64,000 nucleotides of DNA, from positions 63,643,436 to 63,707,435 of the forward strand of contig CM038232.1 in NCBI GenBank assembly GCA_021442155.1, read 5' to 3'. The DNA is from Cymbidium sinense. Lineage: Eukaryota > Streptophyta > Magnoliopsida > Asparagales > Orchidaceae. Below the pieces are notes generated by a model that did no database searches, was not told the DNA's origin, and was given only the letters and a program-made list of their open reading frames with translations. The translations under genes were made by a program, and so were the position numbers. Each line of letters opens with the position of its first letter. Positions within the stretch are counted from its first letter, which is position 1. Shown here piece by piece: positions 1 through 12,296 of the stretch.

Positions 1-1142
1 GTTATGATGTGAAACAAAAGTTTCTCACAATAAGTTTGGTTTCATGCCAGGTAGATCTACTATGGATGTTATACATTTGTTAAGAAGTTTGATGCAGAAG
101 TATAGAGAAAGTAAGGAGGATCTACATATGATATTTGTTGATTTCTAGAAAGCTTATGATAAAGTTTCAAGAGATGTTCTTTGGAGAGTTCTAGAAAAGA
201 AAGGAGTTAATATTGGTTATATTCAAGTCATTAAGGATATGTATACTAGAGGCATTTACTTGTGTCCAAACACAAGGAGGATTGATAAAATATTTTCTGT
301 TTGATTGGATTACATCAAGGATTAGCTTTAAGCCCTTATCTTTTTTGCTTTAGTTATGGATGTTCTTACTAGGCATTTATAGAAAGATGTACCTTGGTGT
401 ATGCTTTTTGGTGATGACATTCTTCTTGTTGATAAGACTAGACAAGAGTCCAAGAGAAACTTGAATTATGGAGATCAACCTTAGAATCTAATGGTTTTTG
501 TTTAAGTAAACCTAAAATTGAATATATGGAGTGTAATTTTAGTTGTAGAAGTTATAGTGGTAGTGTTGTGATATTGGGTGAACAAGTCATTAAAAAGAGT
601 GAGCGATTTAGATATCTAGGCTCTATTGTTCAAAATGATGGTGAAATAGATGGAGACATTATTAGTAGAATTCAAGTTGGATGGTTGAAGTGGAGGAATG
701 CGTCTGTCCTGTTATGATGGTAAGACCAGTAATGATTTACGGTGCTGAATGTTGGCCAGTAAAAGAGAAGCATAAGACTAAGTTAAGTGTTACAGAGATG
801 AGGATGCTCAGGTGGATGAGTGGCATTACTCTTAGAGATAAAATGCAAAATGAGTATGTTCAGGAAAAGGTTGGAGTAGCTCTAGTGGAAGATAAGATTA
901 GAGAGAGTCACCTTAGATGGTTTGGCCACATAAAGTGTCGGTCATCTGATGACCCGGTTTGGAGAGTAGATGCATTAGATTTATCTTATGTTAAGAAAGG
1001 TAGAGGTAGACCCAAAAAGATTTGGTTAAGATGTTTAAAAAATGACCTTAGTATACTTGAATTAAATGAGAATTTGACACATAATAGGACACAATGGAGA
1101 AGAAGGATTCATGTAGCCAACCCCACATAGTGGGATAAAGGC

Positions 1143-1173
<31 letters not shown>
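1..1173 (+). pseudogene. RTE-type LINE remnant, 3' part of reverse transcriptase ORF
   Basis: This is the 3' part of a non-LTR retrotransposon, cut by the left window edge. Conceptual translation of the first 300 bases gives the RT blocks GFMPGRST and [16 protein letters not shown], with a stop in place of the usual glutamate. The catalytic-site block appears as LFGDDILLVD near 395-435 (usual form F/YADD). The C-terminal part is open in two frames: 526-717 (KSERFRYLGSIVQNDGEI, then WLKWRNAS) and 681-1130 (IYGAECW, MRMLRWMSG, RWFGH, GRGRPKK, ending HVANPT). These blocks are typical of plant RTE elements. Stops and frame shifts between blocks make it non-functional. The ANPT end runs straight into a TTG-repeat tail, as expected for this clade. 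Host function: none inferred. Confidence 0.9.
1143..1173 (+). repeat. (TTG)n 3' tail of the RTE LINE
   Basis: Thirty-one bases of uninterrupted TTG repeat directly follow the LINE coding end. Plant RTE elements end in such a short tandem tail rather than poly(A), so this marks the 3' terminus of the insertion. The 5' target-site copy lies outside the window and cannot be checked. Confidence 0.9.
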
Positions 1174-1704
1174 ACTGCCGCATCTAGTATCCATCAACTT
1201 CATCGTATATGCTTGATTTAGGTTATGGAGTATTTATATCAACAAGAGGAGGGAAAAAGGGAGAGGAGCTTAAACTTTCAACCATTGTAGGGTGGTGAAG
1301 CTCTTGTGACATACAAGAATAGAATGAGAAGTACTCTAAATAAGAGAAGGAAAGAGAGAAATAACAACACATCATTATCTTATTCCTCCAAATACAACCC
1401 TTGGTTGTATTCCTATCGAATTATTTATATAGATAAAATGATATCTTTATCTTTAACTTAAATTAAGAGAAATCCTTAATGAAAGCCTTCTTTTATGCTT
1501 ACTAAAATATTTGAACTCTATGTGATTATAAATATAGGTAATCTTATAAACTTATGTAAACTTGCAACTAATATTTAAGATCTTTGTTGTGTTAATTCTC
1601 TTGTATTAATTTGATTTTATTAAAATTATGTTATTATCCTTCCAACTACTATTAAAGCTTTGGTCCAAAAAAGAATATGATCAACAAAAAAGGATGTGGA
1701 GATT

Positions 1705-1935
1705 AAGGGTCTATTTAAGACAGCTATAGCTATATGAAAAAGCAATGGCAGAGCTACTACAGAAGAAGCTGCGGTGGTTATTACAAATTTTTTTTATTTT
1801 CAAAAATTCAAATAGAAGTTTTTTGGCCACCACCATATTTGGTCAGATTATGTTAAAAAACATAACTTTTTTGGTGCATATTCTTCAAAATATAGCCTCA
1901 CTGTAGTTTATCAAACCGATCGCAACCAAATGGGG
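1705..1935. mobile_element. Possible short MITE-like element
   Basis: A roughly 200-bp patch begins GGGTCTATTTAAGACAGCT and ends near TATCAAACCGATCGCAACC. The ends resemble the GGGCCTGTTTGG...CCAAACAGGCCC type of terminal inverted repeat common in plant hAT and Harbinger MITEs. The inverted repeat is imperfect, the two ends could not be matched base by base, and no target-site duplication was found. It could equally be ordinary intergenic DNA. Confidence 0.3.
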
Positions 1936-1967
1936 ACTAAGATTAATAAGTTTGATATGTATCCAAG

Positions 1968-1971
<4 letters not shown>

Positions 1972-2001
<30 letters not shown>
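1972..2001. repeat. (TA)n microsatellite
   Basis: About 15 uninterrupted TA dinucleotides, 20 bases upstream of the AAG tract. Confidence 0.95.
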
Positions 2002-2004
<3 letters not shown>

Positions 2005-2019
2005 GAACCCGGGAGAAAG

Positions 2020-2130
2020 AAGGAGGAGAAGAAGAAGAAGAAGAAGAAGAAGAAGAAGAAGAAGAAGAAGAAGAAGAAGAAGAGAAAGAGAAAGAGAAGG
2101 AGTAGAAGAAAGGAAAAGAGAAGGAAAGGA
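2020..2130. repeat. (AAG)n purine microsatellite
   Basis: A nearly pure AAG tract of about 20 units grades into AGAAAG and GGAAAA purine sequence. All bases on this strand are purines for roughly 100 nt, so triplex (H-DNA) formation is possible in principle. It gives rise to a meaningless poly-lysine reading frame. Confidence 0.95.
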
Positions 2131-3243
2131 AGAATAGAGGAAAATTAGAAATTGATGTAAGAAATCTTTTTTTTTTCTTTCACAAATTAAGCTTGATTTA
2201 AATAAAAAATTCTAATTTTCATTTTTTTTATCTCATATCGAGGTTTAATTTGGATAGATATGCAGAGATTTATACGAATTGAAATTATTTTAAAGTAAAA
2301 TTTTTTTAAGATTAGCTTTAATTAAATAAATTAAAAATTAAGAATATAATTTTAAAAGAAGAAATTTATTTATTTTAGATTGTTTTCAAAGAAAGAAATT
2401 ACTGAGTGACCAATTTAAGGAGATCAACCATCACTTAGGTAAGCTATGTAACTTCTAATTTATAGCAAATGTTCTTTAATTTCTTATTTGTATTAAAAAG
2501 AAAATTATGGTTATTAGTAACTTGTATTAGAAATATTTCATATTACTGGATGTATAGTAATGTGATATTCATGTTTAATTGACCAAACATAAATTTCAAT
2601 AATATGAGATTATAATTAAATGTATTATGGTTATATAAATAATTTGCTAATTTTGTTATTTAAAAAGAACACAAGCGACATATGTAATTTGCTCATTTCT
2701 ATATACAGTTGACTATCATATTTTAAAAATAAAATGAATGCTTGTTTAAATGTTCAATAATGAAAATAAATCGATCATAAAAAACATCATGTCATGGAAA
2801 GATAGGTTGATAATAATATGTTTTGATACTTATATAGATGGGGTAAAAGGGCATCTTATAGAGGCAAAAGAGCCACAATATAGTTCAATAGTGATAATGT
2901 TTGGCTTTTTATCTTGGCTTTATTAAATTTTATGATAAATGTTTTGTGGTGTGGGTTTATAGTCTACTATCTTATAATAACCAATCAACCTAAAAAACTA
3001 TACATGACACGTTCAAAGACAAAAGTTTAATAAATAAGCAAATAAATGAATTGATATAAATAAATCAATATGTAGCCATGTTTATCTTTGGTGGCATGAT
3101 ACACTAAGAAATTTTTGTATTTGACATTCTAATTAGTATTCTTTTATGCAACCAAATTAATGTTAATCTCATGCCTATAAAGTTTAAAGTTCAATGTTAT
3201 AATATATGATTATGTCCACTTATGGTTAACATACATGTTGATC

Positions 3244-4068
3244 TGCGGGCTCCAAAAATTCGACACCGACCTCGCGATTAAGAGAGTAGATTATGATGTC
3301 AGTGAAATTTTTAGAAGGCAGATGGAATAGTATATAAGACACTACCCAGAGATTTTGCCCTCATTTTGTGAGGACTTTAGATTTGGTTCCAGGTTTCTTA
3401 TAGGTGCAAGCACCTATAGTTAATTACCCTCTTAATGAGAGAGAACTTTTGATTAAAGCTAGTCATTATATTTCTAAATGAGTAGTGTATAGTAGCAGTA
3501 AGTGGAGTTTTGATTTTAGATTTATAAAATTCATCATCATTTACTTGAAGCAAATGGTTGGGGAAATGATGATGTACCCAATCAAGATCCTATGGTTCCA
3601 TCATCCTGTCGTGGTCCCTAATTACTTAGTGAGGAGGTAGTCCAATCTAACCAAAGATCCTTGTAAAGAATGGGTTGCATCATCCAAGTAATCCTTGTAG
3701 ACCTGGGGTGGTATTTGTCTAAGAAGATAAGTTTAAGTCTACCATAGCTGACAGAGAGCTTTTTGCTCTATCAAGTGCACCATATAGTTTACAACTCAAA
3801 TGACAGACCCATTGGGGAACATACAGGCAATAATCGTGACCGTGATATAATGGTGTCATTTGGCAACAGCCACCCGATCAGAGGACTCTGGTCGTAACTA
3901 CATCATATGTCGGAGTCTACTTGACAAGCCACATAGTCAGAGGATGCGGGCCACATCCTTACTAGTATGAGATTGATTGAGAATGAACATAGTGAAATAC
4001 TTGATTTGACTTTAGCTCCTTTGTGAGCTAGAGTTTTCTTGATTTGTCACCTTTGATAAATGATTGCA
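3244..4068 (-). repeat. X0, 3' LTR of element G, distal piece (LTR 3' end)
   Basis: On the plus strand this piece begins TGCGGGCTCC, the complement of an LTR end in GGAGCCCGCA. It matches 39749-40555 (5' LTR X2) along its length, and in inverse orientation it matches the last 700 bp of X1 (15600-16299). It contains the conserved LTR hairpin at 3399-3418. The piece stops at TTGCA (4064-4068), where solo LTR A1 is inserted. The sequence resumes at 24690, judged from the uninterrupted X2 junction near 40540-40560. The 825 bp here plus the second piece give an LTR of about 3.09 kb. Confidence 0.8.
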
Positions 4069-4832
4069 TGTTGACCTCATTTTTAGAGTGAGTTATCAAT
4101 CTCCTCATATTAGACTTGGGAGTCTTCTAGACATTAAGGCTTCCCAAACCATAAGACACTTCTAGCACTTAGGTGAACACTTAACTTAAGCCTTAAGATT
4201 TAGAAGGGTTAATCATAAAATTAGGCTATGCCTTGGGGATTAAGATAACCCTCCTACCTTACAACCCAAATACAATCCAGATTCTTCCTATCAAACCTAC
4301 AATCAAACTCAATTTCAAATCCCAAATCCAAATCCAAATTCAAATTCCATGCCAAATGATTGAAGCCCATGATCAAAATCCAAATCTAAACCCTTTAAGC
4401 CAATTTCATGGACTTAGCCAAATGTCATTCAAACTCAAATCAAATTCAATTGATTTTCTCACAAATCAATCATTCCATCAATCACCATTTCAAATATAAA
4501 TGAAATCTATAATCACCAAATCAAAATCAACTCAAGTCAAACCCATTTAACCCATTTGACTTGAAATATTCTAATGAACTAAAACTCATTTGAACCCAAA
4601 CCAATTACAATTGGATTTATTTATCAATCCCAAATCCATATATAAACTCAACTAAATCAAACTCAACCTAAAATCAAACTGACTAAACCCAATTAGCTCA
4701 CTTGACCCAAAGTGATGAGTTTGACCTATTTGAACCAAAATCCAATTCAATCCAAATTAAAGTGAATTACTTCATGACATGATTATTGATCATCCTAGAT
4801 TGATCAATTATCATAAATTGGATCAAACCAAG
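4069..4832 (+). repeat. A1 solo LTR, 5' piece
   Basis: This piece begins TGTTGACCTCA, the start shared by A-family LTRs. It runs through asparagine-codon-like AATCAAA/CCAAATC repeats, the inverse-orientation equivalent of A4 around 50800-52179. It ends at CCAAG (4828-4832), the target site of A2. The rest of the LTR is at 18012-24689; the reconstructed length is about 7.4 kb. A1 itself lies in the G 3' LTR with flanks TTGCA (4064-4068) and TTGTG (24690-24694), which differ by two transitions. Confidence 0.78.
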
Positions 4833-5092
4833 TGTGGTGTTTATTTTTTTTGTTGCGTTGTGTGTGTATGTGTGGACACCACGCAGATCTGAGGATGTAC
4901 TTAATGAGGTAATCAGGTATGACATCAAGGAATAGTGTATTGTCTTGAAAGATGAAGTCCTTTACTATGAAAATTTAATCACTAATAAGGACTCCTAAGG
5001 CATGATGGGTCTTCGAATATACCAGAGATTTTTTCCCTGTTTTGCATGGAAAAGTAAAGCAGGGATTATTTAAATTGAGTTCATTAAGTTCC

Positions 5093-5114
5093 CTATGGAG
5101 GCAAGCCTCCATAG
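5093..5114 (-). other. Conserved hairpin near LTR 3' end (A2 copy)
   Basis: A perfect inverted repeat, CTATGGAGGC and GCCTCCATAG, is separated by AA. Equivalent positions are 3399-3418 (X0), 39892-39911 (X2), 24434-24455 (A1), 27652-27673 (A3), 44225-44244 (A4), 59773-59794 (A5) and 16118-16136 (X1). In X0 and X2 the arms read TATAGGTGC and GCACCTATA: a different sequence, still fully paired. In all cases it lies about 155-275 bp inside the LTR 3' end. A role in R/U5 RNA structure, polyadenylation or termination is possible but not shown. Confidence 0.8.
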
Positions 5115-7469
5115 TTACTTACATCTTAAGGAACGTGAATCCCTTAAGAATACTCTCGATTAAAGTAGGTGATTGTTGTCTCCAAAGAATTTAAAGATAG
5201 GACTATCAACAAATTGGTTGTATTTTAGAAGATCAAGTATGATAGATCAAAAAGGGAGAGTTATTATTGAAACAAAAGGAGACGAGTAGGGAGTGCTCAT
5301 GATACTAAGAAACCTAGTAAACATTCAAATTTATCCTATGGTTGGGCTTTATATATTTGAAATTAAGGAGATTTATTTATGTGAGTTGAAATTTTATTTG
5401 AAATCTAGGACTTATAATTCTACAATACAAGATTATGGAAATACCTAAGAGGTAGGATTTATGCTTTTAGCCTGCGAAAGGAAACAACAACATCAGATCC
5501 TAAATCTAGGGAGCTTTGGAGAGGGCCAAAGCACGACCTAAATCTAAGGCAAAAGTGGATATATGGTGTACCTCCATAAGAGAGAGTAAACCACCCAACT
5601 GCTAGACTTATTATCGCTTGGAGTGGCAGCCAGCTAACTCCTCTTATATTTTAAAACCATGTATGCAAGTCATATGCTTTGCAAGATGGTTAGGCTGTTA
5701 TTTATTTAGAAAATAAACTAAGTCCTTAAATCCACTCCTTAAGAGACTAGAGCATGAGGGGTATGAATAATGACTTAATCTAATACAAATTTTTATCAAA
5801 TTTTATTTAATTTGGGACTCTTTATTTTGACACAAGCTATAGGATTTTATATGCCTAAATGCATGCAAAGTTGATTATGGGCCAAATCAAAAGAAAAAGA
5901 GGTGTCCTTCCATCACAGGCTCTTAAAGGATTAAGCTCATTTCTATCTGGCAAAGATGGAAGCTCTCTCTTAACAAGAGTGAAATAAGATGATTATGCAT
6001 GATATTAAACATACAACATCCAGCTAAGGGGTTGATAAATATTTTATTATCTTGATTTAATACCTAAGATTTTATGTGAGATTATGAGTTGTTAATGAGA
6101 TAGAAATTTTATTTTTATCCTAGGAGCCTAATCACATCCAGGTCATACAACAATCACCAATCATAAATAAACTATGAAGAGGCATGCTTTTTCTAATGCA
6201 CAAGCTAAACAAAACATCAAATAATTTTATAAAGCTATCGCAAAAGAATAAAAGGTCGGTACAATTGGGTATCGCCGTACAACCCGAAAAGAAATGGGGG
6301 TAACCGAGCTTTACCCTTATAAATCCCAGCATAATGAAAGAATAATTACAATTACAAATGATGAATGTTATGGGGGTATTCATTCTTCATTCTTCATTCT
6401 TTCTTCTTTCATTTCTTCATTTTATTTGCTCCATTTCTTTCTTCCTTTTGTCTTCATTTGGATGTGCTTGCTCCAAAGGTATCATATGGTACATAAGACT
6501 TGGTCTTATAACCAATGTTCATCCTAATCCCCCATAACACTTATCCTAATCATAATGCAAAATTATTAAAGAAGGAAGTAAATCTAGCTACACACCAAAA
6601 TAAATATTAGCTAAACACACCATACAAGCGGTTATATGAATAATTTGGACTTAGCACTCACACATGGGTAAAGCCCACTATCCTAACTTGGGCTATGCTT
6701 AGGTATAAGCAATATGCACAAAAAGCATTTATATTTTTTTATTCAATGACCCATATGCATAAGAAAAAATGATTAGGCTAATAAACTAACATCAGACTAG
6801 CATACACACCCTAACATCATCTATAATACGTCATAAAATAAGCATACATCAAACCATACACAGCCCTAAAATAAAACTAGAAGTGGTGACTTAGTCTAAA
6901 GTATGTGCATCAAAGGTTTGTGTGGTATGTCCTAACTAGGCTTTAGAGTTATAATTTTGCTAAGTGTGAAGGATTTAATTTATAAAGGGTTGATTTCTCT
7001 TTAAGTGATTTAATTGATTTGAGGATTTTACTTAATATTTTTTTTGGCCTACACAATAACTAAGTGTTATAAAGAGAAGAAAGAGGAGACCCCTCTTTCA
7101 TCCCTACCTTAAGTCACTTCTAAAGAAAATTAATTAATCAATTTCTTTTAGTGAATGGCTTATTACTTATTTTAATTGACCCTAAATTTAGGTTCACTCT
7201 AAATGACCTTATTCAATAAGAACGACATCTTAAGATTAATTAGAATGAATTACTATCATAGAACATATATTCATTCATTTCTTTCCATCATGTACATCAT
7301 GTATATGATTAAATCCTAAGCATAGCTATACATGCAATTTATGTCTTAGCACACTTAAATGATGAATGCAAAGAAGTATGTTTGGAATTTAGATATTTTA
7401 TTTGATTTAATTATGAATGCATGTCTTTCTGATAGAAAAAGAGGGATTTTTTATCCATCATGTATAAAA

Positions 7470-7810
7470 ATTTTAAGTGAGTACGTTTCCATTATTTTCT
7501 GCATCAGGGGCGTAAGGTACAAGACCTATTTACACTTAAAGCCTCACAGCCTCAAGGTGTCCAGACTAATATACCACTTTTTTTAGATATATGTAGATGT
7601 ATAAGCAACTATAAGGATAGGAAAACTCATGCAAAAGTTGTGTTTGATTTATTTGATTTATGATTCTTATTCATTGGACATATCATACATACATATCAAT
7701 AAGAGTTTTAAATGAGTACGTCGCCATTATTTTTTGCACCAAGGTAATAAGACCTACTTAAAACTTAAAACCCTGATCTCGAGTGTCTAATATACCACTT
7801 TTCTTAGATA
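7470..7810 (-). repeat. About 240-bp tandem unit in A2 (two copies)
   Basis: GAGTACGT-type anchors recur at 7481 and 7716 (235 bp apart). Each is followed by CCATTATTTT, a CTTAAA block and a GTCCAGACTAATATACCAC-type core (degenerate in the second unit, about 7780-7800). The complement of that core reads TATATTAGTCTGGAC in LTR sense. This is the same unit as the four-copy array at 46531-47375. Confidence 0.85.
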
Positions 7811-9439
7811 CATATGAATGTACAAAAGAACCACAAGAATAAGAATTCATGCAAGTCATATTAAATTTGATTGATTTACATATGTGATATGAAATTCTTC
7901 TAAGTCTTAACATGGAGATGCATAGGAGATTTAGGCAAATGTTGTGTTCTTTTCAAATGAACTATACACTTATAAATCCTATGTGAATCCATGTGAGATA
8001 AGAAAAGAGAACTTCATATTGCATATCTTATGTTATCATCACATGAAAACTTATAAATATTTGTAATTAACATCACTTCATATTATTAAAATTGATTTAT
8101 GGGCTTTTGAAAATAGCTTTTAATTTAATAGTGATAATAGCCACACATATTTTAATTTAAGTCAACACATGTAATTTGACATAGAAGAAACCATTTTTCT
8201 TTAATTTTAAAAGAAATGAATGCATGATTTCACATGAAAAGCAATATTTAGCATGATTGGAAAGAAATAAATGAATATAAGCACATGATCTCATTCATCT
8301 CAATTAATTCCTAAGGACAATCATATTAAATAAGGCTGTTTAAAATAAGCCAAAATTCTTTAAAGACATCTGTAACTTTGAGTTTGATTTGATTTAGGGA
8401 ATATGAAAGAGGTTTGCTAATCCTAATCTAATTCTCCATGTGTTAATTAATTTGGTTTAATGAAGAATATTTAGGTTGGTTTTATGTTTTAGGTTAGGTT
8501 AAAATGAATTAAGTGAATTAATTAACCCCTATATCACCTTAAGTTAATTAACTAATTAATCCAATATGATATGAAACCACATGAAAAGTGTAAATGCTCC
8601 AAAATGAAAGGGCTAATGCAATTGGCTTGATTAATAGTTAATTAAGCTTAAGGGATCTCACTTAACTACTTTTATGGTTTTCTCACATGTGAGCTAACCA
8701 TAATTTCATTATCTCTCACCTTGGGTTATTGAACACCCAAGGAGCTAAGATCAATTAAAGGTTGCTTAGGTGTGACATGGATTTTAGATTGGTTAAATCA
8801 AACATTAATTAATGATTGAATTCTTTGATTATATTTTGATTAGGATGATGAAATTAATTTAGGAGAGGGATCAAGGACAAGGTCCTCAATCCTAAGTCAT
8901 TTCAAACATTCAATTAGGCTCTAATATCTTGGAAATTTATTAATCAAGTAAGTAATTAATTACCTCATTAATCATCAATTAAGTTAATTCCAAGTGGAAA
9001 TCTAGGAAATGAATTAGGAAAATATCTCAATCACTTAAGTTTCCTTCTTTCCACAAAGATAATAGCCTTAAATAATTATTGACTATTGTTCATTCACTAA
9101 TTATCACTAATTAAATTAAGAGAGTGATTAAGGCTTAATCAATTGATTTCCCTAATTAAGCACCTAATAAAATCTCAAGAAAATATGGGAGGCAGAGGTC
9201 ATCCCACTAGACATTCACAAAAAATTTGAGATTAATTGGATGCTTAATTAAGAGATAATTAAGCTAATTATATTTCTGATTAAATATTAATTAACCCAAA
9301 ATCACTATTCAAAATAAATTAATAATAATTGTTTTAGATTCTACTCTGAAATACCTTTAAAATGAGCCAAAGTTTACTTATTTTGGATTTTTCTATAATT
9401 AGTTATGAATTTAAGAAGTTTTAGTCTTAAAATTTAATT

Positions 9440-9720
9440 AAACCCTTAATCCCGTCAGGCCACATGGCGCGACAGGATTGGCTATTTAAGTTGTCACATA
9501 TGCGTCGTGAGGTAAATCTTTCAGTGGACCGGATCAAGATCGACCATGATTCAAAGGTTTAGGAAGGGAATGGGATCCACAAGATCTAGTGAGCCAGTTC
9601 CAATCCGTGGAGCGGATGATCTATCCCATTTGCGAGCGGTGAAAGACATATGTCATTTATCTTTCCCCGTTCAATCCGAACTCACCCAAGGTCGGATTGC
9701 CTCCAAACCGATCCACACCT
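9440..9720 (-). other. CpG-retaining patch in A2 LTR
   Basis: After about 1 kb of TTAATTAA-rich sequence, CpG dinucleotides and 50%-like GC content appear abruptly (GGCGCGACAGG, GATCGACC, GGATTGCC). The equivalent patches are 19330-19860 (A1), 32000-32330 (A3), 48890-49160 (A4) and 55050-55680 (A5). The position in the LTR is constant, consistent with a regulatory (U3 promoter) region, but no TATA box or start site can be assigned with confidence. Confidence 0.45.
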
Positions 9721-10029
9721 TCGGGGAGGGGAGACTCACACATCCACGGTCAAACTCTCATGACGTTCAAATTTACTTCACAAAAGACCAACCCATTTTT
9801 GCATACAATACTTGGTTTGAAAAATTATCTCATCAAGCAGGGCTGGGATAGCTTCTAGTTGGAGAGCCTATGAAGTTTGGGTTTGTTGACCTACAACTAT
9901 GTGACATTAAATTAAATAAATAAGGTGGATTTTAAAATCCCTTAAATCGTGATCCGATCAAATTCATTTTAATTGACGATTCTGTCGTGAAAATGAATTA
10001 ATGAAAATTTTGAATCGATTAAGGATCGG

Positions 10030-10270
10030 ATAATTAAAATCAAATTATCATGAAATATGCGCTCTGAAGTGGAAGCACGATGCCTAAACCTCGTTCGCAA
10101 AACAAATCATCTTGCTCTCGAAACCTATCAAGCGACACCCGGCGGTCATCGGCAAAATTTTGAACATCGGTCAATTCGAATCGGCGTCGCGCAATTTAGA
10201 CCTAATTTCATCCGAGCGTCGACATTGCGACGACCTCGATTGAGTGATTTCATTGACAAGTGAACAAAAA
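10030..10270 (+). promoter_or_regulatory. CpG-rich block of X LTR, putative promoter region
   Basis: A GC- and CpG-rich stretch (CATCGG, GGCGTCGCGC, GAGCGTCGAC) sits in AT-rich surroundings and is repeated with good similarity at 60061-60360 in X3. Shared sub-motifs include GTTCGCAAAA, CAATTTAGACCTAATTTCA and ACCCATATTG. Conservation of CpG in otherwise decayed DNA suggests a regulatory core, though recent insertion would also preserve it. Open frames here (10057-10263, 60109-60360) do not align as proteins. Confidence 0.45.
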
Positions 10271-10379
10271 TTGACACCCATATTGCTTGGGTTTGTCAAA
10301 GTAACAAAATCGCGTGAAATATTTTTAATAAAAAGCAATTAAAGCGACTAATAGCGCTTAATCCTCTTAAATCTCTTAA

Positions 10380-10700
10380 AATCCCTCTTAAATTCCTACT
10401 GCTTGCCACTCACCAATCGGAGGGGAGGAAGAATGAAGCAGGCGTTGACCTCATTCATGCGTTTCTTTACATTTCTCTGGTTTCACTCTGTCTCTCTCCT
10501 CTGGCGATTTTTTTCTCTCTTGCTCTCGGTTCCTCGAGGCTAATACTTCTCTCTCGTTCACACTGGGCCGCGATCCTCCCTCGGTGAGCTCCCTGTGATC
10601 CAGGTGCTCTCTCTGGTTGAAGCTTGAAAGGAGCAAAGAGGATCGATCCTTCGATTCCTCTTCCAAGAAACCCCAGTTGTTTCGTTTCAATCTGAGCTAT
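10380..10700 (+). promoter_or_regulatory. TC-rich leader-like block in X1
   Basis: The sequence changes to CTCTCTC-rich text on the plus strand, preceded by CCAATCGG. It looks like the pyrimidine-rich 5' UTR of a plant gene and is followed by about 1.5 kb of T-rich, intron-like sequence. X3 has the same organisation at 60440-60860 (CCAATCGAGG, then TCTCTCTCC). A transcription start near its left side is plausible for the LTR, but no TATA box is evident. Confidence 0.4.
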
Positions 10701-12290
10701 ATTTTGCTATGTGGGTTTTCTTGAAGGGTAGATTCTCTCTTCCATTTGTGTTTATGGTTGGATTTGTTTCACGAGTTTTGCAATAGCATGAAATTAAGGT
10801 GATTGGATTTATACTACCGCTTTAGGTTCTTTGTTTCCTCCTTTCCTTTGTTGCATCCCTTTGGGCCTTAGAAATGCAAAAGCATAAGGGGCTTTCTCCT
10901 CCTTGTATGTGATTTGTTGGGTTTTGCTTTTGTGTTTTTCTCCTCTAAAGGAGGAGCTCATTCTCGGTTCTTCCTTCTTGGCTGAGACTGGCCAAGCAAC
11001 ATTTTGTCTTAGTCTCTCCGTAGCCTCAGTTCGGTTGAAGGGAGAATGAAACTCCATTGGATATTAGAGCGACTTCATTTGCTATCTCATACCCTTCAAT
11101 CCGCTTCGAAATCTGTTTTTACATTTCTTTGTTTGGTAAAATCGAACTAGCAACCCCAATGAAAATCGATGTGATCTTTAGATTTGAGGCTCAAAGCTTG
11201 GATTTTAGTGATGGAAATCATGTTAATTAAAAGCTAAAATTCATTTTTTATGTTGTCTCAATCTCAGATTTAAGATTGTCATGATTGTTGCTTAAATGGG
11301 TCAAATATTGCAAGCTTTGGGTTACCTTGCTTCACTTTGCCTCTTTCCATTATTTGATTACTTGCAATCATGAAAGTGGCTATCTTATAAAGGGAAGAGT
11401 TGATTTCGATTTATTAAACATAGTGTGATTGCTTAATCTATGTGTAAATTTCATATAATCATCATGATAAAGGAAGAGGAGGAAGGGTTGATTGACTTTG
11501 TGCTTGTTTTCCTCTCTTTTGTGATCACTTTAATTAGCCTTTGAAATACAATGAAATGTGGCTTGTGCAAGTTTAAAGCTCTCATTTTGGTGCTTAGTTT
11601 CATTAAAGTTGCATCTTGCCTAGTGCTTGTTCATACTTTACTCAAAAGCAATTTCCATGTCTCTATCTTGCATTAAAACAATTATATGTTTGCTGTCCAT
11701 GAGTATTTGGTTGAAATCATACAAGATATACTATTTTATGCCTTCTTCTTGCTCTTGAATTATGAAAGCATGTTGTGATAATGAAATCCTAATCCCATTA
11801 GCTTACATGACTTCATCTTTGAAAGCTCACTTTGGTCATTAATATGTGATGTATGTTTCTTTCTCTTGATTTGAGGAAGAATGAAAAGAAAACAAGTTTA
11901 TTTTGGGACAGTATGATTTATACCGATTTCTTTTCTATTGCATCTTTTATCTCTTGCATGCATATGAAAATGTTGAGAATTGAAGATATAGGATATGCAA
12001 AGTCTTCTTTATGATTATCTGCTAGCAAAAGATGAAATATATACATATCTCTTGACCTTTAATTGCTATGTTACTTGTGGGCTTTAAGAAAGATATGTTC
12101 TCTTTTATATTCAAAATGAGAAGAATGGAAGGTGTGCTTACATGTGATTTAAAAGCTTATGTTACTGCTATTTGAATGTTTCAAATGCAAAATTCTGAAA
12201 TAGTGATGAAAATGCAATGCTCATTAAATGTCTTGTTTAAGTATATATGCAAAACATTCATATGTAAATGAAAAAATTGTGATATAAGTA
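10700..12290 (+). other. T-rich intron-like segment of X1 LTR
   Basis: This is a long stretch with plus-strand T bias, frequent TTTGTG/GCTTTG words and no sustained reading frame. Its X3 counterpart (60870-62170) contains near-identical units of about 110-120 bp built on GGGTTTGGGATGTTGTATG (60961-61380) and on AAGGGGTTATGCCATGC (61700-62020). X1 lacks such clear units. No gene was recognised. Confidence 0.5.
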
Positions 12291-12296
12291 CTACCA

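Larger units (their letters stand above)
1174..3243. other. AT-rich flank without recognisable gene
   Basis: The stretch between the LINE and the gypsy element holds two microsatellites and one possible MITE (listed separately). Otherwise it is AT-rich sequence with many stops in all frames. A lysine/arginine-rich open frame at 1930-2148 is only the translation of the TA and AAG repeats. No match to the A or X LTR families is visible. This is probably the older genomic locus into which the gypsy element inserted. Confidence 0.6.
4833..9883 (-). repeat. A2 solo LTR, 3' piece (minus orientation)
   Basis: The plus strand starts TGTGGTGTTTATTTTT, the complement of the A-family LTR 3' end (AACACCACA). 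Landmarks in order are: terminal hairpin at 5093-5114; the block ending in the conserved GGCAGCCAGCTAACTCCTC motif (5621-5639); a CAAAAGAATAAAAGG block near 6240; the roughly 240-bp unit array at 7470-7810; an AT-rich TTAATTAA stretch (8480-9440); and a CpG-retaining patch (9440-9720). The order matches A3 and A4. The piece is interrupted at GGGTT (9879-9883) by X1. Together with 16300-18011 the element is 6758 bp long. Confidence 0.85.

Noticed and set aside
1930..2148. Lysine/arginine-rich open frame
   Set aside because: It is the translation of TA and AAG microsatellites, not a gene.
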